From the NCBI RefSeq assembly GCF_022758235.1, contig NZ_JALEBG010000002.1:822886-886885 (forward strand): DNA of 64,000 nucleotides, given 5' to 3'. The notes beneath the pieces were generated by a model. That model did not search any database. It was not told where the DNA came from and saw only the letters and a list, made by a program, of their open reading frames with translations. The position numbers were made by a program, and so were the translations under genes. Shown piece by piece: positions 8,596-16,935 of the stretch. Positions within the stretch are counted from its first letter, which is position 1. Every line of letters starts with the position of its first letter. Origin of the DNA: Pontibacter liquoris. Lineage in GTDB: Bacteria > Bacteroidota > Bacteroidia > Cytophagales > Hymenobacteraceae.

Positions 8596-10023
8596 TCAGC
8601 TTTCTTTCGGAAGTATAACGGGCACCTCGGTTTTCTCGCCAGTGCTGATATCAATTTTAAAAAGCTGGTGGCTGTTGGTGCTGGTTACCCATAGCTGCCC
8701 CTGCAGAAAGATAATGTCGTTGGGTTCGCTCAGGCCGTCGGCCAGCGTGCGCACGCGGTGGCGGCTAATATCCAGTATTTTGATCTTTCCGTTATAAGTG
8801 TCGGCAATAAACACGTCGCTGTCGATGATCTCCAGCCCCACGCAATGCTGCAACAGTGCATCGTCCACGTGGCCGTCCACATCACCGAATTCGAATAACC
8901 CATGGCCCAATGGCGTGAGTACCATCCCTGTTTCGAGGTTAACCGTCCGGATAGCGCTGGCTTCGGCATCGGCTACATACAGCACCTGCCCTCTGTGCGC
9001 CAGGCCGCTGGGCTGGTTAAAAGCCGCTTCCAGCAAGGGGCCATCGGTCAGGGCTTCGCGGCCACTGCCGGCAAAGCGGTATACCTGCTCGGTCGTTAGA
9101 TCCATGCGCAGCAGCTGGTGGTTGCCGGCACTGGCAATGTACATGCTGTTGCCAAGTATAAGCAGGTCCCAGGGGCTGTTGGGGTTTACAGGCTCCTCGC
9201 GTTTATCGTCCATAAAATAGTACCCCATCTCGCCGGTGCCGGCTGCCGTGCTCACCTGCTGCTGCGCCAGGTCTACTTTTCGGATCGCATTGTTCTTGGC
9301 ATCGGCCACATATAGTGTAGTACCGTGCAGGGCCAGGCCGTGCGGCTCGTAAAAGGATGCTTCTGTGTAGCTGCCGTTCGTAAAGCCCTGCCGGCCACTG
9401 CCGATCACCTCCAGTACCTGCCCCTGTTGGTTTAACTTCAGGATGCGGTTGTGGCCGCTGTCGGAGAGGTAAATGTTGCCTTCAGGGTCGCTGATGAGCT
9501 TGGAAGGGAAGTATAAGGCAGAAGTTGCCGGTTGCGCCACGTGAAACCGCAATGGCTCCCGGTGCAGGGTCTCGGCAAAATCCTCTGTCATTTTTTGGAT
9601 GTAGGGCTGCACCGTCTGGTAAACGCCTTCGCCGGCATGCTGGCCTACTACTTTGCCATTCGGGTCTATCAGCACCAGCGTAGGCCATGCCCGCACGCCA
9701 TACTGGTTCCACAGCTTAAAGTCGGCATCGTTCACCACCGGGTGTTCGATCCCGAACTTTCGGATTGCCTGCCTGACGGTGTCGTTCTGCTTCTCGGCAT
9801 CAAACTTAGCCGAATGGATGCCGATTACCACCAGGACATCGGCATACTCCTCTTCCAACCGTTTCAGGTCGGGCACAATGTGCTGGCAGTTGATGCAGCC
9901 AAAAGTCCAGAAATCCAGCAGCACAATTTTGCCCCGGAGATCTTTGATGGACCAGGAGCGGTCGGTGTTGAGCCAGCCATAATTGGTGGATAGTTCTGGG
10001 GCGTTTACGCGTCCGGTGAGCAT
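8596..10023 (-). CDS. Thioredoxin-like domain fused to NHL-repeat propeller (NHLRC2-like)
   Basis: The 475-residue protein has a TlpA-like thioredoxin fold at about 1-150 with the redox motif C43-I-N-C46 (FWTFGCINCQHIVPDL) and the cis-proline segment RAWPTLVLIDPNG. An NHL beta-propeller follows at about 160-470 with repeated units (GNIYLSDSGHNRILKLN; LYVADAKNNAIRKV; VFIADTYNGKIKIL). The architecture is that of human NHLRC2 and its bacterial relatives. No signal peptide is seen at the chosen start, so it is probably cytoplasmic. The exact reaction is unknown; a thiol-disulfide role is inferred from CxxC. It is divergent from the Crp/Fnr regulator. Confidence 0.9.
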   Translation of the reverse strand: MLTGRVNAPELSTNYGWLNTDRSWSIKDLRGKIVLLDFWTFGCINCQHIVPDLKRLEEEYADVLVVIGIHSAKFDAEKQNDTVRQAIRKFGIEHPVVNDADFKLWNQYGVRAWPTLVLIDPNGKVVGQHAGEGVYQTVQPYIQKMTEDFAETLHREPLRFHVAQPATSALYFPSKLISDPEGNIYLSDSGHNRILKLNQQGQVLEVIGSGRQGFTNGSYTEASFYEPHGLALHGTTLYVADAKNNAIRKVDLAQQQVSTAAGTGEMGYYFMDDKREEPVNPNSPWDLLILGNSMYIASAGNHQLLRMDLTTEQVYRFAGSGREALTDGPLLEAAFNQPSGLAHRGQVLYVADAEASAIRTVNLETGMVLTPLGHGLFEFGDVDGHVDDALLQHCVGLEIIDSDVFIADTYNGKIKILDISRHRVRTLADGLSEPNDIIFLQGQLWVTSTNSHQLFKIDISTGEKTEVPVILPKES

Positions 10024-10373
10024 GGTATCGGTTCGTTTCGTGTTTGGTGGGGTGCTTTAAGAGGTACCGGTTTAAGAGGCGTTTTGTTGTGGGAAGTTGC
10101 AGCCGGTAGCGCAAAATGCACCCGAGGCACAAGCGGGTGCTTGTGCCATAAAAGGGAATATAAAGGGAAAGATTTAAGGAGCAGGAGCGGAAACATAAAG
10201 TCTAAAACCTTTATCTTTAGCTCTAAAGCAGTAGTGCCTAAGAAGCTGTTGCATAGCTCCTGGTACAAGCATGCACTTGTGCTTTCTTTTTCGGGGCGGG
10301 AGGCGATAGCAGTATCGGTGGTCTGCCTTTAGATCCGTAATGCTCTTTAAACTTTGAGAACGCGATAAATCCT
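10024..10373. other. Divergent spacer between NHLRC2-like and Crp/Fnr genes
   Basis: No gene is seen here. The spacer holds the alternative-hairpin element at 10118-10147 and A/T-rich stretches where the two divergent promoters must lie. No clean TAnnTTTG box with a good -33 partner was found. Confidence 0.6.
10118..10147. promoter_or_regulatory. Two mutually exclusive hairpins
   Basis: GCACCCG (10118-10124) can pair with CGGGTGC (10134-10140). Alternatively, GGCACAAG (10126-10133) can pair with CTTGTGCC (10140-10147). The arms interleave, so only one stem can form at a time. The element is about 95-125 bases upstream of the minus-strand NHLRC2-like start. An attenuator-like leader is possible, but no T-run marks a terminator. 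Confidence 0.35.
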
Positions 10374-10934
10374 ATGCTCCGCACCCTCCTCCAGCAAGTC
10401 CCCTACTTCACGCCCGACGATATCGACGCTTTTGAGCTGTTGTGGCAAAAGCGGGTGCAGCTGCGCCGGTATGATTTCCTGATCCGGCAGGGGCAGGTGG
10501 AGCAGGGGTTATACCTGGTGACCAGCGGGGCCTTGCGCATTTACTACCCGTTGCCCGACGAGGAGATCTGCGTGGGCTTTGGCTATCCTAACACCCTGCT
10601 GGTTTCTTTTCCGTCGTTTGTGGATGCCTCGCCCTCGGCCTATTATATCCAGGCGCTGAAAAAGAGTGAGCTGCTGGGCATCAGCAAGCAGGATTTTGTG
10701 CAGCTGATGGAGCGCAGGCCCAACATCCGGCGCTTCTGGTACCAGGAGCTGGAGAAGGCGCTGGTGGGTAAGATCGAGCGTGAGGTAGACCTGCTGCTAC
10801 CCGAGCCGGAGCAGCGCCTGCAGCGCGTGTGGCAGCGCAGCCCGCACCTGTTCCAGCACATCCCTAAAAAGTACATTGCCTCGTACCTGCGCATGTCGCC
10901 TGAAACGCTGAGCCGGCTGAAGTATAAATCTTGA
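10374..10934 (+). CDS. Crp/Fnr-family transcriptional regulator
   Basis: The 186-residue protein has a cyclic-nucleotide-binding-like beta-barrel at about 15-120 (DFLIRQGQVEQGLYLVTSGALRIYY) and a C-terminal winged helix at about 150-186 (IPKKYIASYLRMSPETLSRLK). No cysteine cluster for an FNR-type iron-sulfur centre is present. Short Crp-like regulators of this shape are common in Bacteroidota and often lack the residues that bind cAMP, so the ligand is unknown. The DinB-fold gene lies 60 bases downstream on the same strand, and the divergent NHLRC2-like gene lies upstream. Either could be a target. Confidence 0.92.
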   Translation: MLRTLLQQVPYFTPDDIDAFELLWQKRVQLRRYDFLIRQGQVEQGLYLVTSGALRIYYPLPDEEICVGFGYPNTLLVSFPSFVDASPSAYYIQALKKSELLGISKQDFVQLMERRPNIRRFWYQELEKALVGKIEREVDLLLPEPEQRLQRVWQRSPHLFQHIPKKYIASYLRMSPETLSRLKYKS

Positions 10935-10994
10935 TCCGCGTCAAGGATTGGGAAGCGTAAACAGCTGTATATTTGGCGTATATCCTCTAAAACT

Positions 10995-11558
10995 ATGGAA
11001 TTTATGAACACACTGGCACAGCTTTCCCAAACCACCAAAGGCCTTTACGATACCGTAGCCGCCGAATTCGCTCCGCTCGACCTGAGCAGCCTCAACTTCA
11101 AGCCCGGCCCTGAGAGCTGGAGCATCCTGGAGTGCCTCGAACACCTGAACCGCTACAGCCGCTACTACAACCCGGCCCTGGCCAACGCCATTGCCCAAAA
11201 TTCCGGTAGCCCCACGGTGCCCCATATCAGCTACAGCTGGCTCGGCAAAAAATCACTGGAGATGGTGCAGCCGCAGCTCCTGAAAAAGCACAAAACCGTA
11301 AAGCACATGAACCCCAACAACAGCCCGCTGAACCGCGCCACGCTAGAGGAGTTTCTGCAGCACCAGACAGAGCTGCTGCGCCTGCTGGAGGAGGCCAAAA
11401 AAGCCAACCTCCATAAAAAAGCCGTGCCGGTGGAGTTTCTGAAGCTGCTGAAGCTGCGGATAGGCGAGGCGCTGGAGTTTGTAGTGGCGCACCAGGAGCG
11501 GCACGTGCAGCAGGCCCTGCGGGTAAAGCAGTTGCTGACCAGGCAGGCGGCAGCATGA
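10995..11558 (+). CDS. DinB-superfamily protein
   Basis: The 187-residue protein has the DinB/YfiT-like four-helix pattern. The WSILECLEHLNRY segment is typical of the family, and the C-terminal VVAHQERHVQQALR supplies further metal-ligand histidines. DinB-fold proteins include metal-dependent thiol transferases such as bacillithiol transferase; the substrate here is not known. A YtxJ-type bacilliredoxin at about 40.7 kb makes a thiol-linked role conceivable, but this is inference. An alternative start is the ATG at 11004. It probably shares a transcript with the Crp/Fnr gene. Confidence 0.85.
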   Translation: MEFMNTLAQLSQTTKGLYDTVAAEFAPLDLSSLNFKPGPESWSILECLEHLNRYSRYYNPALANAIAQNSGSPTVPHISYSWLGKKSLEMVQPQLLKKHKTVKHMNPNNSPLNRATLEEFLQHQTELLRLLEEAKKANLHKKAVPVEFLKLLKLRIGEALEFVVAHQERHVQQALRVKQLLTRQAAA

Positions 11559-11743
11559 GTATAAACCGATACATCTCCCACTTCTCGCCCATACTTGCTT
11601 TCTGCTGCTAAAGGTAAAAGCATGACCCCGTCGGATGCTTGCGCCATACTTTGGCGTAAGGTCTTGCAGTGCGTGTACCTGTCCCGAAGTATTTCAGAGG
11701 CGCCAGTAAGCGGCGGAGCCACGGTATATCTCGTAAAATATCG

Positions 11744-11751
11744 TAAATTTG
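11744..11751 (+). promoter_or_regulatory. -7 element of the nuoABC promoter
   Basis: TAAATTTG matches the Bacteroidota -7 consensus TAnnTTTG exactly and lies 20 bases before the nuoA ATG. No good -33 TTTG is seen at the usual spacing, so the call rests on the -7 match and position. Confidence 0.5.
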
Positions 11752-11770
11752 CCTAAACAGCTGCAAGACA

Positions 11771-12262
11771 ATGGCAGAAACCTATACTTCGGACTTCGGA
11801 ACCATCCTGCTCTTTCTGGTAGGCGGGACTATCTTTGTGTTGCTTGGCTTGTTTACGGCCAGACTGATCCGCCCCAGCCGGCCGAACGAGGAGAAGCTCA
11901 CCACTTATGAAAGTGGGGAGGAGCCGATCGGTAATGCCTGGGTGCAGTTTAACCCGCGCTTTTACGTGGTGGCGCTTATCTTCATCATTTTTGATGTGGA
12001 GCTTGCCTTCCTGTTTCCGTGGGCAACCGTGTTTGGGCGAAGAGATCTGATCGAAGCCACAGACGGGGCGTGGGGCTGGTTTGCACTCATCGAGATGGTG
12101 GTTTTTATCGGCATTCTGGTACTTGGGCTGGCGTACGCCTGGGCCAAAGGGCACTTAGACTGGATAAAACCTAAGCCGGTGCTGCCGCAGAGCCGCTCCA
12201 GAATCCCGATGGAGGTATACGAGCAACTGAATGCCCGGCAGGAGGCAAAACAGGAAGTATAG
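11771..12262 (+). CDS. nuoA: NADH-quinone oxidoreductase subunit A
   Basis: The 163-residue protein has three membrane helices (about 12-34, 65-90 and 108-130). The family core is clear: [40 protein letters not shown]. NuoA is a small membrane subunit next to the quinone-binding region of respiratory complex I. The C-terminal tail ([21 protein letters not shown]) is longer than in E. coli, which is usual in Bacteroidota. It is the first gene of a nuoABC run preceded by a -7 box. Confidence 0.97.
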   Translation: MAETYTSDFGTILLFLVGGTIFVLLGLFTARLIRPSRPNEEKLTTYESGEEPIGNAWVQFNPRFYVVALIFIIFDVELAFLFPWATVFGRRDLIEATDGAWGWFALIEMVVFIGILVLGLAYAWAKGHLDWIKPKPVLPQSRSRIPMEVYEQLNARQEAKQEV

Positions 12263-12353
12263 CAGGGATGGAAGAAAGACAAAAGAAGAACGAGGAAGTA
12301 TAATGCTTCATACCTCCTCATTCGTGATTCGGAATTCATAATTCGTAATTAAA

Positions 12354-12902
12354 TTGGATAAGACAGGAGAAGGCGGTGTAGTGGTCACCAAACTGGACGA
12401 TCTGCTCAACTGGGCGCGGCTCACCTCGCTGTTCCCGATGGGCTTTGGTTTGGCTTGCTGCGCCATCGAGATGATGGGCGCGTATGCCTCGGGTTATGAC
12501 CTGGACCGCTTCGGCATTATTCCGCGCGCTTCGCCCAGGCAGTCGGATGTGATGATTGTGGCCGGCACGGTTACCTTTAAGATGGCCGACCGCGTGCGCC
12601 GCCTCTACGAACAGATGCCCGAGCCGCGCTACGTGATCTCGATGGGAAGCTGCTCTAACTGTGGCGGCCCGTACTGGGAGCACGGCTACCACGTGGTGAA
12701 AGGCGTGGACCGGATCATACCGGTGGATGTATACGTACCGGGCTGCCCACCCAGACCGGAGGCGCTAATCGGGGGCTTTCTGCAGCTGCAGGAAATCATC
12801 CGCAAGGAAACGGTTCGCGCGCCCAGAGCCGTGCAGCAGCTCATGGCCAAACGCGCGCAGCAAGGCCAGCCGGTAGCCGATGCCGATAAGCAGGTTTCCT
12901 GA
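12354..12902 (+). CDS. nuoB: NADH-quinone oxidoreductase subunit B
   Basis: The 182-residue protein carries the iron-sulfur cluster N2. The expected ligands are all present: adjacent Cys35-Cys36 ([10 protein letters not shown]), Cys100 (GSCSNCGG) and Cys131 ([10 protein letters not shown]). A stop codon lies in frame at 12339 and no ATG occurs before the conserved region, so translation must begin at TTG (12354) or the in-frame ATT at 12348. TTG is chosen. The N terminus is short compared with many NuoB proteins. The 90-base gap to nuoA contains AT-rich repeated strings (ATTCGTGATTC, ATTCGTAATT) that look like spacer repeats. Confidence 0.96.
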   Translation: MDKTGEGGVVVTKLDDLLNWARLTSLFPMGFGLACCAIEMMGAYASGYDLDRFGIIPRASPRQSDVMIVAGTVTFKMADRVRRLYEQMPEPRYVISMGSCSNCGGPYWEHGYHVVKGVDRIIPVDVYVPGCPPRPEALIGGFLQLQEIIRKETVRAPRAVQQLMAKRAQQGQPVADADKQVS

Positions 12903-12945
12903 TTCATTCACATAGTCACTCAATCACTCATTCAAAATTAAAGGC

Positions 12946-13548
12946 GTGCAGTTCGAAGAGCTTAAGCAGTTTATAGTGGCGCAGTTTGGCCCTGAGGTGA
13001 TACTTGCCGAGAAGGCGGATGCCCTGCAACCGTACCTGGTGCTCCAGCCAGGTCGCCTGGCCGAGGTATGCCTGGCCCTGCACGACAACGAATTGACCTA
13101 CTTCGATTTTCTTTCCTGCCTCACTGGCATCGACAACGGGCCTGAGGCCGGCACGATGGAGGTGGCGTATACCTTATACTCCATCCCCTATAACCATCGC
13201 CTCACGCTGAAGGTGCAGGTGCCCCGCAACACCACGCCCGAGCTGCCCATGCCCGAAGTTCCGACTGTCAGCCACATCTGGCGCACCGCCGACTGGCACG
13301 AGCGGGAGGTGTTCGACATGTTCGGCATCTACTTTAAAGACCACCCGGATATGCGCCGCATCCTTTGCGCCGCCGACTGGCAGGGCCACCCGCTGCGCAA
13401 AGATTACCAGCTGCAGGATTACTACCACGGCATCAAAGTGCCTTTCGACCGGCACAATGCATTCAACGGCTTTAAAGGTGAGCCGCAGTGGCTGACCTCG
13501 GAGCCGACGCCTTTTTCGGATAAGCGCGAGAAACCAGAGCCAGAGTAG
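12946..13548 (+). CDS. nuoC: NADH-quinone oxidoreductase subunit C
   Basis: The 200-residue protein contains the 30-kDa subunit signature of complex I (HEREVFDMFGIYFKDHPDMRRIL) and the following HPLRKDYQL. NuoC lies in the peripheral arm and contacts NuoD; the two are fused in some bacteria. The start is GTG at 12946, since no ATG fits. It ends the nuoABC cluster. Instead of nuoD, a repeat array begins 3 bases after the stop codon, and nuoD is found 5.1 kb downstream. Confidence 0.95.
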   Translation: MQFEELKQFIVAQFGPEVILAEKADALQPYLVLQPGRLAEVCLALHDNELTYFDFLSCLTGIDNGPEAGTMEVAYTLYSIPYNHRLTLKVQVPRNTTPELPMPEVPTVSHIWRTADWHEREVFDMFGIYFKDHPDMRRILCAADWQGHPLRKDYQLQDYYHGIKVPFDRHNAFNGFKGEPQWLTSEPTPFSDKREKPEPE

Positions 13549-13550
13549 TA

Positions 13551-13595
13551 CCGGGTCCAACCACCTCTGCCCCTCCTTGGCTAAGGAGGGGAGCC
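13551..13595. repeat. CCCCTCC-type palindromic repeat
   Basis: The string GGTCCAACCACCTCTGCCCC leads into the palindrome CCCCTCCTT..AAGGAGGGG. Nearly the same element, inverted, occurs at 14246-14325, and another copy lies at 23362-23407. Looser relatives are at about 28774 and 32827. It begins directly behind nuoC and may also act as its terminator. Confidence 0.75.
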
Positions 13596-13784
13596 TGACT
13601 TATTGAAGTTTCTGCTGATTTCCTGTAGCCCAGCATCTAAGTGAATAAAGTTAATATTGTTTGCGAAGCGAAGGGCATTGACTCCGAGCTCTTGTAAACT
13701 GCTGCGGATTCCCTTATACACATACTTACTCTTTATCAGCTGCATTCATTCTTTCATTCGATATAAGCTATACTTGCTAGCTAC

Positions 13785-14345
13785 TTTTATTCCGCAGTTT
13801 TATACTTGCCTTGTTTCATCTTTTGCTTTGGAGCGCTCCAAGCCCGCGGGGGCTCGTCCTTGCGTTGAGCGCTGTGGCGTGAAGCTGCTCCTCGCAGATG
13901 CTGCGGGCTGCCGCATGCGCGGCACCGCAACACACCAAGGCGCTCTACCCGAGAACTGGGATCAATTCGATAGCTACTGCCTTTGCTAATGGAAACCCCT
14001 GTAGGGACAGGTCGCGACCTGTCCGCAATACGGCAGCCGCTATGAAAGGATAGCCGGAAGTATAGCAGTAGCAGAAAGTCCCCCTTTGAAGGGGGTAGGG
14101 GGATGTTATCACCTGAACTATGCTGGTTATACTTGTCTCTGGTAAAACAGCCCTCTTTCCCTTTTGTCACCCTGAAAGGATCTTGTGAGCAAGCTAATGA
14201 AGCCAAAACAACAACACTCATACTTCACCAACAGTAATTACAGACTCCCCTCCTTAAACTAGCGAGAACGCGAGTTCGAAGCTAGCGAGCGTAGCTCTGA
14301 GGGGCCAGGGGTGGTTGGACCCGGCATTGCACCGCTTATACTTCA
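13785..14345. repeat. Composite repeat array A (inverted copy at 23345-24028)
   Basis: This gene-free stretch is a chain of modules that recur in the same order, reverse-complemented, in array B. In order: the variable-core element (13790-13980), CCCCCTTTGAAGGGGGTAGG (14080-14103), CTCTTTCCCTTTTGTCA-CCTGAAAGGATCTTG (14152-14185), and CCCCTCCTT...AGGGGCCAGGGGTGGTTGGACC (14246-14325) with ACCGCTTATACTTC behind it. The stretch 13596-13784 between nuoC and the array holds no gene. Several TATACTT/AAGTATA strings separate the modules. Confidence 0.8.
13790..13980 (+). repeat. Variable-core repeat element, copy A
   Basis: The left end (ATTCCGCAGTTTTATACTTG, then TTGTTTCA, then the palindrome TTGGAGCGCTCCAA and GCCCGCGGGGGCTCGTCCTTG) and the right end (AGAACTGGGATCAATTCGAT, then AGCTACTG) are nearly identical to copy B at 23842-24028. 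The roughly 80 bases between are very different, apart from CGGGCTGCC. In this copy the core can fold as TGCG..GCCGC-ATGC-GCGGC..CGCA. Confidence 0.75.
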
Positions 14346-14427
14346 TTAAGAACCAACAGCCGAACTCCTTCCCATATTCAGTAGCAGGGCACTCTATATA
14401 AGGGGTAGGCCACATCACCTGGTAAAC

Positions 14428-14463
14428 AAAAAGGCCGCCAGTTATACTTCCGGCGGCCTTTGG
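14428..14463 (-). terminator. Terminator after the SPFH gene
   Basis: The arms AAAGGCCGCC and GGCGGCCTTT form 10 pairs around a loop containing GTTATACTTC. On the minus strand it is followed by TTTTG. It lies 19 bases past the SPFH stop codon. Confidence 0.85.
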
Positions 14464-14481
14464 TTTATACCTGGCTATAGA

Positions 14482-15273
14482 TTACTCCACATTCTTAAAA
14501 AACGTGGGCGAGTTGCCGTAGAGCGGGGTGCGGCCGTCCCATTTCTCAATGAACTGCTGCTGAATGAGCAGCGACGTGAGGGTGCGCTGGCGCAGCTCGT
14601 TGGCGCGGGCTTCGGCCTCTGCTTCTACTATCTTTTTACGGGCCTGGGCTTCGGCTACTTTCAGCTCGTTTTCTACCTGCATGGCCTGCTGCACGGCTTT
14701 GTTTTTGAGGTTCACGGCCTGCACAATTACATCGGGGTATTGCAGGCCGCTGGTCATCTGCTCCAGGGCGAAGCCTTCTTTGCGCAGTGCATCGCCAAGC
14801 GCCTGCTGCACTTTGTCCTCAAAACTCTGGCGGTTAGAGATGATGCTGTCAGTGCTGTACTGGTTAAACTGGATGCGGAATGCGTCGCGGGTATAGTTGT
14901 AGAGCGTGGTTTCGGTGATCTGGTTTATCTCTTTGCGGTATTTGCTGAAGATCTGCGGACTTTGCCCGGCAATTACCCTAAACGAGAGCGTCGGGTCTAC
15001 AGTGAAAACCGAGCCGTCTTTGGCATTTACGGTAAAAGGCGCATAGTCTACGGTCTGCACGAAAGTGGGGAACTGGAACACTTCTTCGGTAAGGGGGTTG
15101 TACCACACGCGCCCTGTTACCAGACTTACGTCCTGCACGCCTTTGTCGGAGCCGTAGAGTTTTACCAGGATGCCTTCGTGGCCGGCGTCGATGCGGGTAC
15201 AGGAGGTGATGGCGGTAGCGGAAAAGGCAAGGAGCAGGAGGACGGCAACGGTCCAGGTTAAGGTTCGGTTCAT
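14482..15273 (-). CDS. SPFH/Band 7 (prohibitin-like) membrane protein
   Basis: The 263-residue protein has an N-terminal hydrophobic segment ending in ITSC, which could be a lipobox (Cys25) or just the end of a membrane anchor. An SPFH/Band 7 domain follows (about 30-215; GHEGILVKLYGSDKGVQDVSLVTGRVWYNPL), then an Ala/Glu-rich coiled coil (about 185-230; AEAQARKKIVEAEAEARAN). Such proteins form large membrane-associated oligomers and often guide membrane proteases. The start codon overlaps the stop of the upstream small gene (TGATG), so translation is likely coupled. No NfeD or FtsH partner is nearby. Confidence 0.9.
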   Translation of the reverse strand: MNRTLTWTVAVLLLLAFSATAITSCTRIDAGHEGILVKLYGSDKGVQDVSLVTGRVWYNPLTEEVFQFPTFVQTVDYAPFTVNAKDGSVFTVDPTLSFRVIAGQSPQIFSKYRKEINQITETTLYNYTRDAFRIQFNQYSTDSIISNRQSFEDKVQQALGDALRKEGFALEQMTSGLQYPDVIVQAVNLKNKAVQQAMQVENELKVAEAQARKKIVEAEAEARANELRQRTLTSLLIQQQFIEKWDGRTPLYGNSPTFFKNVE

Positions 15274-15461
15274 CAGGTGTTCAGTTTGGTAAGGGAAAAA
15301 CGAATGACAAAGAAATTGATAAGTATAAGGAGAGTCAGCAGTACGAAGCCAAGTATAACCGAGGCATCGGAAGGCTGGCGGATAAGCGTGGCCACTTCAG
15401 TATAGGCAAACACATCTGCCAGGAGCAGCAGGCCAAGCAGCAGCAGGTAAAGGGGTTTCAT
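15273..15461 (-). CDS. Small two-helix membrane protein upstream of SPFH gene
   Basis: The 62-residue protein has two hydrophobic segments (about 2-20 and 35-55) joined by a short polar stretch (TEVATLIRQPSDAS). The family is not recognised. Its stop codon overlaps the SPFH start by one base, which argues that the frame is real and that the two products work together. It could be a small regulator or assembly partner of the SPFH oligomer, but this is inference only. Confidence 0.65.
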   Translation of the reverse strand: MKPLYLLLLGLLLLADVFAYTEVATLIRQPSDASVILGFVLLTLLILINFFVIRFSLTKLNT

Positions 15462-15496
15462 GGCGATGGTTTTTAGCCGTTTGTAAAGGCAATATA

Positions 15497-15510
15497 TAGA
15501 AAATTTTCTA
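15497..15510. promoter_or_regulatory. Perfect 14-bp palindrome upstream of the SPFH pair
   Basis: TAGAAAATTTTCTA is a perfect inverted repeat 36 bases upstream of the small membrane protein gene. It could be an operator or part of an AT-rich promoter. No regulator for it is identified. Confidence 0.35.
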
Positions 15511-15754
15511 TTCTAACTTGTCTTAAACCCAATTGCTGAGAAGAGCTGAGAAGAAACAAGTATGGCCGGATTGGCAGGCGTGGCTGCTTTTGCTATTTAA
15601 GTATGATCCTTTGCGGAGCTTTTGCCAGTGCGGGTTTCAGCCAGGCCGGAGAGGTAGAGCAGGCGGAAGTATGCGCTGCAAGTATTATTTGAACGGAGCC
15701 TTGCTTTAGAAGAATTGTACTCTTGAGAGGACCGCAGGAGTGTTTCCACCAGCT

Positions 15755-16717
15755 TTAAGCCAGCGTTAGGACCACATTGCCAATTTTCTGCCCTGTCTCC
15801 ACATACCTGTAAGCTTCCACGATCTGCTCTAAGGTATAACTCCGGTCCAGCACCGGCTTAAACTCCTTTTGCGCTACCAGTTGCCCGAGGAACTCTACAT
15901 CGGCTTTGCTGATGGTTGGAATCGGGAACATCACCTTTTTGCCCTTCCGCAGTGGCGTGAGCAGTGCCAGGTAAACATTCTCCCAGTTTTTGCCAAGCTC
16001 GGTAGAGATATAAATCCCGTTCTCGGTCAGCACCGGTTTGCAGTGCCCAAAGGAGGTTTTGCCAACGGCATCCAGCACCAGGTCATACTTGCGGCCTGCC
16101 CGGGCATAATCTTCCTGCGTGTAATCGATCACCACATCAGCCCCCAGGGACTTGACAAGCGGAACACGTTGAGTATGGCAAACAGCCGTTACGTGCGCCC
16201 CGAAATGTTTGAGCAGCTGCACTGCCGCCGAGCCGATAGCGCCCGTTGCCCCATACACCAGCACCGCTTGCCCGGCAGTTACGTTTGCTGCCCGGATGTG
16301 GCCTAGCGCATAGTGGGCACCTTCGGTGATCGGGGCCGCTTCTTCGTAGGTCAGGCCTTCGGGCATGGTCGTAAAGGCGTCGTTTTCCACTAATGTCATG
16401 TACTGGCCATGTCCGCCGCACTTCTTGTCGTTATAGCCGAACACATTTTCCCCGACTTTTACAGATTGCACGGCCTTGCCCACTGCTTCTACCTGGCCGG
16501 CAAACTCACAACCCAGCGTTTGGTAATTGGGCCGGAGCAGGCCGCTCCAGAACCTCGAAATGAAATATTCGGCACTCCGGAACCCGCTGTCGGTGCGGTT
16601 AACCGTCGAGGCGTAGACCCGCACCAGCACTTCATTGTCTTTGGGCTTTGGCTTGGCAACTTCCTGTATACTGACCACTTCGGGAGGTCCGTACCGGGTA
16701 TGTACTGCTGCTTTCAT
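15755..16717 (-). CDS. Zinc-independent MDR-family NAD(P)H:quinone oxidoreductase-like protein
   Basis: The 320-residue protein has a GroES-like domain (about 1-120; VLVRVYASTVNRTDSG, GCEFAGQVEAVGKAV) and a Rossmann nucleotide-binding domain with VLVYGATGAIGSAAVQLLKHF. The catalytic zinc ligands of classic alcohol dehydrogenases are not conserved, so it belongs with the quinone oxidoreductase/enoyl reductase branch. The substrate is unknown. A roughly 290-base spacer with no recognisable element separates it from the SPFH pair. Confidence 0.88.
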   Translation of the reverse strand: MKAAVHTRYGPPEVVSIQEVAKPKPKDNEVLVRVYASTVNRTDSGFRSAEYFISRFWSGLLRPNYQTLGCEFAGQVEAVGKAVQSVKVGENVFGYNDKKCGGHGQYMTLVENDAFTTMPEGLTYEEAAPITEGAHYALGHIRAANVTAGQAVLVYGATGAIGSAAVQLLKHFGAHVTAVCHTQRVPLVKSLGADVVIDYTQEDYARAGRKYDLVLDAVGKTSFGHCKPVLTENGIYISTELGKNWENVYLALLTPLRKGKKVMFPIPTISKADVEFLGQLVAQKEFKPVLDRSYTLEQIVEAYRYVETGQKIGNVVLTLA

Positions 16718-16852
16718 GCGTGTAAGGGCTTATACTTTATACTTGTTGCCAGCGCATAGGCTAGGAGCAGAAAGTAAAATTGCAAGCGCGAGCTTGAAGC
16801 TCCTGCCTTGCCATTATCTTCTTATATGAGATAGCACGTTTGTTGGCCTCTT

Positions 16853-16935
16853 GCTGGCACGAGTTTGTAGCTTGTGTGTGGGTACTGTCTTTTAAAATGG
16901 CTTGAAGTATGAGCTTCAAGTTTGTACTGGCGCGA
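16853..16935. repeat. REP-like palindromic repeat overlapping a gene end
   Basis: The stretch TGCTGGCACGAGTTTGTAGC ... GCTTGAAGTATGAGCTTCAAG ... ACTGGCGCGAGC belongs to the same palindrome family as 18331-18410. It covers the last few codons and stop of the MutS-like gene. A shorter fragment of the family (GCGCGAGCTTGAAGCTC) lies at about 16785. Confidence 0.65.

Noticed and set aside
8562..8605. Terminator between the convergent YitT-like and NHLRC2-like genes
   Set aside because: AAGAAAAGCTG and CAGCTTTCTT can pair with a bulge, but the loop is 22 bases, both arms lie in coding ends and no T-run follows.
13657..13989. A 110-codon frame behind nuoC
   Set aside because: It is a translation of the dispersed repeat element. 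The other copy at 23842-24028 is open in different frames, so coding is not conserved.
13551..14345. CRISPR array or integron-like array
   Set aside because: Repeats are not regularly spaced, spacers are not uniform, and no cas or integrase gene is in the window.
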